Source: Anaerolineales bacterium (GTDB lineage Bacteria; Chloroflexota; Anaerolineae; Anaerolineales; Villigracilaceae). From it: 6,556 nucleotides of DNA. This document shows, piece by piece, positions 1-5,583 of the stretch. Under the pieces are notes generated by a model. The model saw only the letters and a program-made list of their open reading frames with translations, searched no databases and was not told the origin of the DNA. How positions within the stretch are numbered: the first letter of the stretch is position 1; every line of letters starts with the position of its first letter. The position numbers were made by a program, and so were the translations under genes. The DNA lies in the NCBI GenBank assembly GCA_017882065.1, contig JADGQD010000117.1:1-6556 (forward strand), written 5' to 3'.

Positions 1-5
1 TTATT

Positions 6-644
6 ATGTCAGGAAATACCACTTTAGCTCCCAATATGGAATTTTCAAAGTTGGCATCTGATGAGCAGATTACACGTACTTCCCTTGCACTGGAAGCAAA
101 TAATATTCATTCAATTATTGCCAAGGAGGGCGTTGAGGCAAAACGTATATTCTTTGAGTTGATTCCTGATGGAGCGGAAGTTTTTCTTGGTGCTTCCATA
201 ACACTTGAAAAGCTGGGAATCAGAGATGAAATAGATAAGTCAGGAAGGTTTGACGCCTTACGACCCAGGATGTTTGCGATGAACCGCGAGACACAAGGAA
301 GAGAGATCCGCAAGTTGGGGGGCGCTCCTGATTATGCCGCAGGCAGTGTGCAGGCAGTTACCGAGGATGGTCATGTTTTGATCGCATCAAATACGGGCAG
401 TCAGCTAGGACCCTATGCCATGGGTGCAGGCAAGGTGATCTGGTTGGTTGGCGCACAGAAGATCGTCAAAGACATCAACGAAGGATTGAGACGCATCCAG
501 GAGTATTGTCGTCCTCTCGAAGAGGAACACATGCGGCAGCTTTATAACATGGGCACTAGTGTGAACAAAATATTGATCGTCAACCGCGAGTCTCGCCAAG
601 GCCGCATTACAATGATCATCGTGAAGGAAGAGTTGGGCTTTTGA
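6..644 (+). CDS. LUD-domain protein, LutC/YkgG-like (lactate utilization family)
   Basis: A 212-residue protein of the LUD (DUF162) family, the group that includes LutC of the LutABC lactate oxidation complex and many stand-alone proteins of unknown role. Seen in the sequence: an N-terminal helical part, then 'FLGASITLEKLG' (about 80-91) matching the family's 'G.S.Tl...G' stretch. A glycine-rich core follows, 'IASNTGSQLGPYAMGAGKV' (about 126-144), then 'VGAQKIV' (148-154), a PLE motif near residue 171, 'NKILIVNRE' and a C-terminal 'ELGF', all typical of this family. Length is normal for the short LUD type. The ATG is only five bases inside the window, so no ribosome binding site is visible and an upstream start cannot be excluded. 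No lutA or lutB partner is visible. The first third is visibly more AT-rich than the rest of the window. Family assignment is firm; the substrate is unknown. Confidence 0.88.
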   Translation: MSGNTTLAPNMEFSKLASDEQITRTSLALEANNIHSIIAKEGVEAKRIFFELIPDGAEVFLGASITLEKLGIRDEIDKSGRFDALRPRMFAMNRETQGREIRKLGGAPDYAAGSVQAVTEDGHVLIASNTGSQLGPYAMGAGKVIWLVGAQKIVKDINEGLRRIQEYCRPLEEEHMRQLYNMGTSVNKILIVNRESRQGRITMIIVKEELGF

Positions 645-658
645 GCCAACCGCGCCAG

Positions 659-691
659 CCCCAAAGTACCCAGAATGGGTATGGACTGGGG
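659..691. other. Stem-loop after the LUD gene, no U-tract
   Basis: An inner perfect 6-bp stem (667-672 with 676-681, TACCCA/TGGGTA, loop GAA) lies inside an outer 5-bp stem (659-663 with 687-691, CCCCA/TGGGG). It lies 15 nt after the LUD stop. No run of T follows on either strand, so it is not a classical intrinsic terminator. It could stabilise the 3' end of the LUD mRNA or act in the leader of the exporter gene. Function is inferred only. Confidence 0.35.
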
Positions 692-782
692 TTCCCCATC
701 AATGCTACACAAGGAGAGTCTATAAGCTGCCGGGCATTGGTTGGAGCACATCGATAAAACATCAACGAGGGCAAATTTCCAT

Positions 783-1406
783 ATGCCGGGTTATTTGATC
801 CTGGGAATGACCTATGCCTTTGCGGCTGCGGTGCAGCCCGGGCCTTTCCAAACCTATCTCATCTCTCAAACCCTGTCGAACGGCTGGCGCCGCACGATTC
901 CAGCTGCGTTCGCGCCTTTGCTAAGCGATGGGCCGATCATCGCATTGGTGTTACTCATATTGAGCCGCATGCCCACCTGGCTGGTGCAAGTCTTGCAATG
1001 CGCAGGCGGCGCCTTCCTCCTTACCCTGGCCGTCGGTGCATTCAAAACCTGGCGGGACTTTGATGTGAAGAAAGCGGTTGAAGGCCAATCCAGCCGGAAA
1101 ACCGTATTTAAAGCTGTCATGGTGAACTTGCTGAACCCGGCTCCTTACATCAGCTGGAGTCTGGTCATGGGACCGCTGCTATTAAAAGGTTGGCGTGAGT
1201 CCCCCGCTAACGGGATTGTTTTGCTGACAGGGTTTTACACCACCCTGATTCTTGTCACGCTGGGGATCATGCTGCTTTTTGCGGCTGCCAGGAATCTCGG
1301 TGCGCGGGTAAGCCGGGCGCTGGTAGGCGTCTCCGCAATTGCGCTGACATGTTTCGGTCTTTACGAATTGTGGCTGGGAACAGGGGCTCATTGGTGGAAC
1401 TACTGA
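783..1406 (+). CDS. LysE/RhtB-family amino-acid exporter
   Basis: A 207-residue polytopic inner-membrane protein of the LysE/RhtB translocator family, which exports amino acids or related small solutes, probably by proton antiport. Seen: about six hydrophobic segments (roughly 3-22, 42-61, 66-87, 115-133, 146-168, 178-198). The family signature 'QPGPFQTYLISQTL' (18-31) sits in the first loop, and 'NLLNPAPYISW' (115-125) matches the conserved N..NP....W stretch at the start of the second half. The ATG at 783 is chosen because it gives the usual family length and puts the first membrane segment at the N terminus; GAGGG at 767-771 precedes it by 11 nt. A TTG at 741 would add 14 hydrophilic residues and has no well-placed Shine-Dalgarno. 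It follows the LUD gene on the same strand after 138 nt. The exported substrate cannot be told from sequence. Confidence 0.85.
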   Translation: MPGYLILGMTYAFAAAVQPGPFQTYLISQTLSNGWRRTIPAAFAPLLSDGPIIALVLLILSRMPTWLVQVLQCAGGAFLLTLAVGAFKTWRDFDVKKAVEGQSSRKTVFKAVMVNLLNPAPYISWSLVMGPLLLKGWRESPANGIVLLTGFYTTLILVTLGIMLLFAAARNLGARVSRALVGVSAIALTCFGLYELWLGTGAHWWNY

Positions 1407-1511
1407 TTCTTGCATAAATAGGTGAACTTTGAATGATCAAAATACAGTGATTTAAAGCAATTTTGGTTCACATCTTTGCGCAGTACCATGTAGAACCGTT
1501 AATCTCACATA

Positions 1512-1560
1512 ACAAAAAATCCCTTTCTGCCTATACGAAAGGGAATTTCTTGTTTTTTGT
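1512..1560. terminator. Bidirectional intrinsic terminator between convergent genes
   Basis: CCCTTTC (1521-1527) pairs with GAAAGGG (1537-1543). The stem extends by T1520-A1544 and, past one mismatch, by AAA/TTT (1516-1518 with 1546-1548). On the plus strand it is followed by TTTCTTGTTTTTTG, serving the exporter gene that ends at 1406. On the minus strand it is followed by ATTTTTTGTT, serving the methyltransferase whose stop is about 28 nt from the stem. Position, stem and U-tracts on both sides agree with a shared terminator for converging transcription units. Confidence 0.85.
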
Positions 1561-1570
1561 TTCCTCTTTT

Positions 1571-2443
1571 CTACCCCGTTTTCTCCGCATCTGCAGCTCT
1601 CAACTTCTCGGCGGTGCGGAAATATTTCAGGTAGCGCATGGAGTTGTCATCGCGGCCGAGGAGCAAATCGGCGGACCTGGCGGTCGGGCCGAGTTTCGAC
1701 GGGTCGGTGATCGAGCAGGTGGCGCCCATCTGGATGGCGAGGGCAAGGAACGTCTGGTTGACGGTCAGGCGGTCGGGCAGGCCGAATGAGACGTTGCTGG
1801 CGCCCAGGTTGATGTTGACGCCGAATTCCTTGCGCAGCAGTTCCACGGTCTGGAGCGTGATGAGCGCCGCTTTACTATCCGAGCCGACGGTCAGCACCAG
1901 CGGGTCAATAATGATGTCTTCAACCGGGATGCCCATCCTGGCGGCGCGTTCGATGATCTTCTCAGCTACGGCCACGCGTTCTTCGGGAGTCTTGGGAATG
2001 CCGTTATCGTCCATGGTCAGACCGATAACAGCCGCGCCGCGCTCCTTAACCAACGGCAGGACCATCTCCAGCTTTTTTTCCTCACCGCTGACCGAGTTGA
2101 CCAGCGGCTTGCCCGGTGCGGCGGCCAGACCGGCAGCCAGTACCGCCGGGTTGGCGGAATCAAGGCAAAGCGGAACGTCCACGACCGAGGCGAGCAGTTC
2201 CACAAGCTTTTTGACAACCGCCACTTCGTCCAGCCCCGGTACACCAACGTTGATGTCCAGCACGTCCGCACCCCAGGCCACCTGACTCTCGGCCAGTTGG
2301 CGGACGTAGTCCAAGTTGCCCTCGGAGAGTGCGGCAGCCAGTTTCTTGCGACCGGTGGGGTTGATCTTCTCGCCAATCATCACAAAGGGACGGTCGATGC
2401 CGATGATGACTTCTTTGGTGTTAGATTTCAGAATGGTGTGCAT
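1571..2443 (-). CDS. Methyltetrahydrofolate:corrinoid methyltransferase (AcsE/MtgA-type, pterin-binding)
   Basis: A 290-residue TIM-barrel pterin-binding enzyme of the AcsE/MtvA/MtgA group, related to the methyl-THF domain of cobalamin-dependent methionine synthase and to dihydropteroate synthase. Such enzymes move a methyl group between a corrinoid protein and tetrahydrofolate in the cytoplasm. Seen: 'MIGEKINPTGRK' (22-33) at the first strand; 'DINVG' (63-67); 'LCLDS' with D95; 'LVNSVS' with N116; 'GLTMDDNGIPK' (141-151); 'IIDPL' with D180; 'LGASNVSFGLP' with N217. These match the four positions (Asp, Asn, Asp, Asn) that line the pterin site in Moorella AcsE. An ATG at 2443 is preferred over one 13 codons upstream because AAGGAG lies 5 nt before it. 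It is the last gene of the minus-strand cluster. With the MttB homologue upstream, the likely direction is methyl-corrinoid to THF, as in MtgA. True dihydropteroate synthase is unlikely given the AcsE-type motifs. Confidence 0.9.
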   Translation of the reverse strand: MHTILKSNTKEVIIGIDRPFVMIGEKINPTGRKKLAAALSEGNLDYVRQLAESQVAWGADVLDINVGVPGLDEVAVVKKLVELLASVVDVPLCLDSANPAVLAAGLAAAPGKPLVNSVSGEEKKLEMVLPLVKERGAAVIGLTMDDNGIPKTPEERVAVAEKIIERAARMGIPVEDIIIDPLVLTVGSDSKAALITLQTVELLRKEFGVNINLGASNVSFGLPDRLTVNQTFLALAIQMGATCSITDPSKLGPTARSADLLLGRDDNSMRYLKYFRTAEKLRAADAEKTG

Positions 2444-2448
2444 AATCT

Positions 2449-2454
2449 CTCCTT
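2449..2454 (-). promoter_or_regulatory. Shine-Dalgarno of the corrinoid methyltransferase
   Basis: AAGGAG on the minus strand, 5 nt from the ATG at 2443. It fixes that start; the ATG 13 codons upstream would place this site inside the coding region. Confidence 0.85.
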
Positions 2455-2463
2455 GTTTTATTT

Positions 2464-2540
2464 TACGAAAGACACACAGCACTCAAAAGGGATTCCTTTG
2501 TGTGTGTATTTTTTATATGCTTTGTGACCTTTGTGTTTAA
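2464..2540. repeat. Degenerate palindromic repeat in the methyltransferase leader
   Basis: The left side carries ACGAAAGACACACAGCAC and the right side repeated CTTTGTG-type units (CCTTTGTGTGTG, GCTTTGTGACC, TTTGTGTTT). The centre is a 5-bp hairpin AAAGG-GATT-CCTTT (2486-2499). The CACAAAG/CTTTGTG composition resembles a degraded copy of intergenic palindromes made of such units that recur in many environmental genomes; that link is from memory, not a search. It lies in the space upstream of the methyltransferase start and may be part of its 5' leader. Confidence 0.4.
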
Positions 2541-2564
2541 TCTAGTCACCTGACAGTTGGTCAA
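2536..2564 (-). promoter_or_regulatory. Possible sigma-70-type promoter for the corrinoid methyltransferase
   Basis: On the minus strand TTGACC (2559-2564) resembles a -35 box. It is separated by 17 nt from ATTAAA (2536-2541), a poor -10 match (three of six). It would give a leader of about 90 nt before the ATG at 2443. The 329-nt gap upstream of that gene makes a separate promoter plausible, but the match is weak. Confidence 0.25.
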
Positions 2565-2567
2565 AAT

Positions 2568-2705
2568 TGGCTTCGCCACGCCTCACGCCGGGGGATAAAT
2601 CCCCCCGCTCACAGTGGAAGCCGTCTAAAGACGGCTCAAAGCAGCCCGCTTTAGGGGGCTTCGGCTCTGAGCCGGGGACTTCGCGAAGCACCCCCTAGGG
2701 GGTTG
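2568..2705. repeat. Composite hairpin-rich intergenic repeat
   Basis: This is most of the 329-nt non-coding gap between the M20 gene and the corrinoid methyltransferase. It is a chain of short perfect hairpins: TGGC/GCCA (2568-2578); GGGGGA-TAAA-TCCCCC (2590-2605); AGCCGTC-TAAA-GACGGCT (2619-2636); CGGC-TCTGA-GCCG (2662-2674); CTTCGCGAAG (2679-2688); CCCCCTAGGGGG (2691-2702). A longer-range pairing joins AGGGGGCTTCG (2653-2663) with CGAAG and CCCCCT (2684-2696), with two extra bases between the halves. No coding potential is seen. It may act as a mobile or expanded repeat, and may weaken read-through from M20 into the methyltransferase. Confidence 0.65.
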
Positions 2706-2772
2706 AGCTCCCGGCGGATGCGGATGGCAGGCATTTTCCAGGCATCTTCCAAATCTGTCCGATGGCTAGTGT

Positions 2773-3939
2773 TTAATCTCTCAATTTTTTCCGCAGGAAC
2801 CTTAAAGCCGTCTCCGCCAGCACCGCCGCGCCGACCGGGAGACTGCTTTCATCCAGGTCAAAATCCGGGTTATGGAGATGGCACTGAAAACTCTCACTCC
2901 CTGTTCCCAGGGCAAACATCGCGCCAGGGGCAAGCTCCATAAAACAGCCAAAATCCTCAGCGCCCAATTCATCTTTCCACGGAAGGACGTTTTGCTTGCC
3001 GAGCAGATCAATAGCAACGGCCTCGATCAGGTCGGAAACCGCGGGGGAGTTGATCATCGGCGGCGTACCGGTCTCGATTTTAAGTTCGTAATTCCCGCCC
3101 AGGGTGCGGGCAATTTCAAAGGCGCGCCGGATCTCGGCATGGATCTGCTCCTGAACACGTTTTTGTGTGTAACGCAGCGTACCGGTCAATTTTACCCGCT
3201 CCGGGATGACATTTTCGGTAAAACCGCCATGCAGCGAACCGACGCTGACCACCGCCGGGTCAAAAGGATCGAGGCGGCGTGAGACAATCCCATTGAGCGC
3301 CAGCACAACGTGGGCGGTGATATAAAACGGGTCAATTGACTGGTGCGGGTGAGCGCCATGCCCGCCCTTGCCAATGATCTCACCGAACCAGGAATCCACT
3401 CCGCCGGAGGCTGGCCCGGACGCGATGCAGATGGCTCCGGCAGGGGTGGATGGCTCGACATGCGTGGCGATGACCAGATCCACAGCCTCCATCGCCCCAT
3501 CCTGGATCATGCGCGGCGCACCGCTCAACCCTTCTTCATCGGCTACTTCTTCAGAAGGTTGGAACAGGAATCGCACCGTCCCGGGAAATTTTTCGCGAGA
3601 AAGCAAAGCCGCCGCACCAAGCGCCATGGCGATATGACCGTCGTGCCCACAGGCGTGCATCACTCCGGGATTCTGCGAAGCATACGGGACTTGATTGGTT
3701 TCCTGGAGCGGCAGCGCGTCCATGTCGGCGCGGATGGCGACAAGCGGTTTTCCACTCCCGAGGTCAGCGACCACCCCGGTCCGCCCGACGCCGCGCCGGA
3801 GGCGAACCCCAAACTGCTCCAGGATTTCGGCCACCTTCGCAGCCGTACGCGTTTCCCGGAAGCCAAGTTCAGGGTGCATGTGGAAGTCGCGCCGCCAGGC
3901 GGTTAGTTGGTCTTGGATGGATTTGGCTTTATCGAGCAT
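2773..3939 (-). CDS. M20-family metallo-amidohydrolase (hippurate hydrolase / N-acyl-amino-acid amidohydrolase-like)
   Basis: A 388-residue M20 peptidase-family hydrolase, likely cytoplasmic, which uses one or two divalent metals to cleave an amide bond in an N-acyl amino acid or similar conjugate. Seen: 'HPELGF' (22-27); 'ADMDALPL' (71-78); 'ACGHDGH' (96-102) with metal ligands C97 and H99; 'PSEE' (128-131) holding the catalytic Glu and a ligand Glu; H160; the dimerisation domain opening with 'GKGGHGAHPHQSIDP' (190-204); 'GAEDF' (326-330); and 'HLHNPDFDLDE' with H356. The set is complete and in order, and the length is normal. The Cys ligand places it in the HipO/IAA-conjugate-hydrolase subgroup rather than the ArgE/DapE type. 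The start at 3939 has AGGAG four nt upstream; the 36 extra in-frame codons beyond it come from a repeat. It lies between the two methyltransferase genes, so the substrate may be an acylated form of a methylated amine (speculation). Confidence 0.9.
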   Translation of the reverse strand: MLDKAKSIQDQLTAWRRDFHMHPELGFRETRTAAKVAEILEQFGVRLRRGVGRTGVVADLGSGKPLVAIRADMDALPLQETNQVPYASQNPGVMHACGHDGHIAMALGAAALLSREKFPGTVRFLFQPSEEVADEEGLSGAPRMIQDGAMEAVDLVIATHVEPSTPAGAICIASGPASGGVDSWFGEIIGKGGHGAHPHQSIDPFYITAHVVLALNGIVSRRLDPFDPAVVSVGSLHGGFTENVIPERVKLTGTLRYTQKRVQEQIHAEIRRAFEIARTLGGNYELKIETGTPPMINSPAVSDLIEAVAIDLLGKQNVLPWKDELGAEDFGCFMELAPGAMFALGTGSESFQCHLHNPDFDLDESSLPVGAAVLAETALRFLRKKLRD

Positions 3940-3943
3940 GGTT

Positions 3944-3948
3944 CTCCT
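3944..3948 (-). promoter_or_regulatory. Shine-Dalgarno of the M20 gene, at the repeat junction
   Basis: AGGAG on the minus strand, 4 nt before the ATG at 3939. Its two upstream bases belong to the direct repeat CTAAAATG that flanks the inserted-looking element, so the element ends immediately next to the ribosome binding site. It decides the start against an upstream in-frame ATG at 4047 that lies in the repeat. Confidence 0.75.
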
Positions 3949-3954
3949 AAAATG

Positions 3955-4140
3955 TGTCTCTGCGAGGAGGGTTGCGTAGGCCGAAGGCCGTATCGAAACC
4001 CGACGAAGCAGTCTCCGGGCTCGCGAGGAGATTGCCTCGTCGGGCACACCTGCCCTCCCGGAAGGACACCGGGACGGTGTCCCCTCGCGGGGATGATATG
4101 GCGGGCGGTGCCAGGGAAGAACGCCCTGCTCGCAACGACA
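3955..4140. repeat. 186-bp MITE-like palindromic element with terminal inverted repeats
   Basis: The left end (3955-3971) TGTCTCTGCGAGGAGGG and the reverse complement of the right end (4124-4140), TGTCGTTGCGAGCAGGG, match at 14 of 17 positions. Near-identical direct repeats flank it: CTAAAATG (3947-3954) and CTAAAAATG (4141-4149), as expected of a target-site duplication with one extra A. Inside are an 18-bp hairpin (3999-4016 with 4027-4044, two imperfect positions), a GGCC-GAA-GGCC stem (3979-3989), a perfect 7-bp hairpin GGACACC/GGTGTCC (4064-4082) and CCCC-TCGC-GGGG (4081-4092). No transposase is encoded, and short open frames across it are repeat-derived. It fills nearly all of the gap between the MttB and M20 genes. 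Confidence 0.75.
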
Positions 4141-4156
4141 CTAAAAATGTCTTTTA

Positions 4157-5569
4157 TCACTTTACCAATTCTTTTTCAGCAGCAGCCATGATGGCGTCTA
4201 ACTCGCGCTCCTGGGCTGCCTCCAGCGGCGGGACCTGGTGCTCACGCAAAATGCGTTCGGCCTCGGCCTGCGCCCGTTCAACCATGCCAATCCGCCCGGC
4301 AGCCTGCCACCCCTCCCACGAGCCGCGCTCGGCCAGTTTCGTCATGAACACTTCACCAGACTTGAGATACTTCATCGTATGTTTCTGACCGAGGAAGTTG
4401 CGCGTGGACGACAGGGCCGCCGCGATCACTTCCACCGCCAGCGCATCCGCGTCAGCCGCGAAACCTTTCCGGGCCCGGTAAATGCTCCCGGCAAACTCGT
4501 TATCGGCCACCATCTGTGCGTACGACCCCATCACCCCGGCCTCCATTTCGCCGATGCCGGAGAGTTCGTCCGCTCCGGCCAGGGCGGGAAGGGCAGCATT
4601 CAGGGCGCGCTCGAAGCCGTCCTGGGCGTCCAGGCTGTGGGCATTGGTGGAAAATCCGTAAACGTTAACCGGCAGTCCGTAACGATGCCCGATTTGCACC
4701 GTCCCGGCGGAGGCCATCCCCAGCTCGACCCCGCCCCAAACAGAAAGCCCGGTACGGGGTTCCATCATTGCCAGCCGCCCACAGTAAATAATTGGCAGTC
4801 CCGGCTGAACAAGTTCTGCCAGCACGAGCGCCACCAGCACCTCGGCATTCTGCTGGGTAATAGCTCCGGCAATCGAGAACGGCGCGGTCGTCCCGGCGGT
4901 GGGGCACGGCAACGGCGCAAAAGCGATCCCCAACCGGGCAATTTCCATGATCGCCTCGGCTTCGTGGTCGGGGATGGTCAACGGGCTGACCGGAGAGAGC
5001 GCCAGCGTCAATACTTCGGCGGGTGGGCCGATCACTTCCGCCATTTTGACCGCGTAGCGCGCCTCGGCAGCGTATTGCACGCCCGGTCCCTGCAAGGGTT
5101 TAACGGTAAAGGGCAAGGCATGACGGTACATTGCCAGCGACATCACCCCGCCCGGGACTTCGGTCGGCGTAAAGAAAGGCGTGATGGTGTGACAGTTCTC
5201 CAGCGCGTCCAGCAGACGGGTGGCGTCACGTACATCTTGAACGGTAGCCAGACGGCGAGTCCCGGAGGCGGCATCGTAGACTTGCGGTGCACCACCCAGG
5301 TTATGGAAATAGAGTGCCCCGTCACCGAGTGTCTTGACCGCCCCCTTGCGCCCGCGGATGGTTGTCTTCTTCCCTGCCAGCGCAATACACTTCTCCACCA
5401 ATTCGGGTGGAAGCAAGACGCGCATCCCCTGAATCTTTGCTCCCGCGCCGGTCAGGAGTGCACGGCTCTTCGGTTCGGTCAGCACCACGCCGGTCTCGCC
5501 CAGGATGCGCAGGGTGGCCTGATGGATGGCTTCGATTTCGTTTTCGTCCAGGACAGAAAGACGGATCAT
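4157..5569 (-). CDS. MttB-superfamily (trimethylamine/betaine) corrinoid methyltransferase, non-pyrrolysine
   Basis: A 470-residue protein of the trimethylamine methyltransferase (MttB, COG5598) superfamily. Members transfer a methyl from a methylated amine to the cobalt of a corrinoid protein. Seen: N-terminal 'IHQATLRILGETGV' (15-28); 'HNLGGAPQVYDAASG' (89-103); 'PTAGTTAPFSIAGAITQQNAE' split as PTAGTTAPFS (223-232) and IAGAITQQNAE (233-243); 'WGGVELGM' (278-285); 'DAQDGFERAL' (314-323); 'LAGADELSGIGEMEAG' (330-345); and the C-terminal 'HTMKYLKSGEVFM' (397-409). The frame is continuous with no internal TAG, so unlike true MttB it has no pyrrolysine. It belongs with homologues such as MtgB, MtpB and MtcB, which act on glycine betaine, proline betaine or carnitine. 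The start at 5569 follows GGAG by 7 nt; an ATG five codons upstream would swallow that site. The exact substrate is unknown. Confidence 0.88.
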   Translation of the reverse strand: MIRLSVLDENEIEAIHQATLRILGETGVVLTEPKSRALLTGAGAKIQGMRVLLPPELVEKCIALAGKKTTIRGRKGAVKTLGDGALYFHNLGGAPQVYDAASGTRRLATVQDVRDATRLLDALENCHTITPFFTPTEVPGGVMSLAMYRHALPFTVKPLQGPGVQYAAEARYAVKMAEVIGPPAEVLTLALSPVSPLTIPDHEAEAIMEIARLGIAFAPLPCPTAGTTAPFSIAGAITQQNAEVLVALVLAELVQPGLPIIYCGRLAMMEPRTGLSVWGGVELGMASAGTVQIGHRYGLPVNVYGFSTNAHSLDAQDGFERALNAALPALAGADELSGIGEMEAGVMGSYAQMVADNEFAGSIYRARKGFAADADALAVEVIAAALSSTRNFLGQKHTMKYLKSGEVFMTKLAERGSWEGWQAAGRIGMVERAQAEAERILREHQVPPLEAAQERELDAIMAAAEKELVK

Positions 5570-5576
5570 CGGTTTT

Positions 5577-5580
5577 CTCC
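5577..5580 (-). promoter_or_regulatory. Shine-Dalgarno of the MttB homologue
   Basis: GGAG on the minus strand, 7 nt before the ATG at 5569. It favours that start over the ATG at 5584, which would leave the site inside the gene. It lies four bases past the edge of the 24-bp palindrome. Confidence 0.7.
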
Positions 5581-5583
5581 ACA

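Noticed and set aside
1422..1471. Inverted repeat GTGAAC ... GTTCAC after the exporter as a possible operator or terminator
   Set aside because: The arms are short (6 bp) and 38 nt apart, with only weak extra pairing inside; a much better terminator lies at 1512-1560.
1463..1789. Plus-strand open frame of 108 codons beginning in the gap after the exporter
   Set aside because: It runs through the bidirectional terminator hairpin and then antisense to the methyltransferase; no support as a gene.
1638..2285. Plus-strand open frame of 215 codons
   Set aside because: It is antisense to the corrinoid methyltransferase; the Ser/Thr/Ala-rich translation has no recognisable domain.
2568..2705. CRISPR-like or riboswitch interpretation of the hairpin-rich gap
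   Set aside because: There are no regularly spaced identical repeats with unique spacers, and no cobalamin or other riboswitch core that I can recognise; independent short hairpins explain it better.
3343..3906. Plus-strand open frame of 187 codons
   Set aside because: It is antisense to the M20 gene, whose full motif set is on the minus strand; the composition is typical of a shadow frame.
3954..4388. Plus-strand open frame of 144 codons across the repeat element
   Set aside because: Its first part is the translated MITE-like repeat and its second part is antisense to the 3' end of the MttB homologue; no ribosome binding site or domain is seen.
4157..5569. Pyrrolysine (in-frame TAG) in the MttB homologue
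   Set aside because: The frame has no internal amber codon, so it is not a pyrrolysine-dependent trimethylamine methyltransferase.
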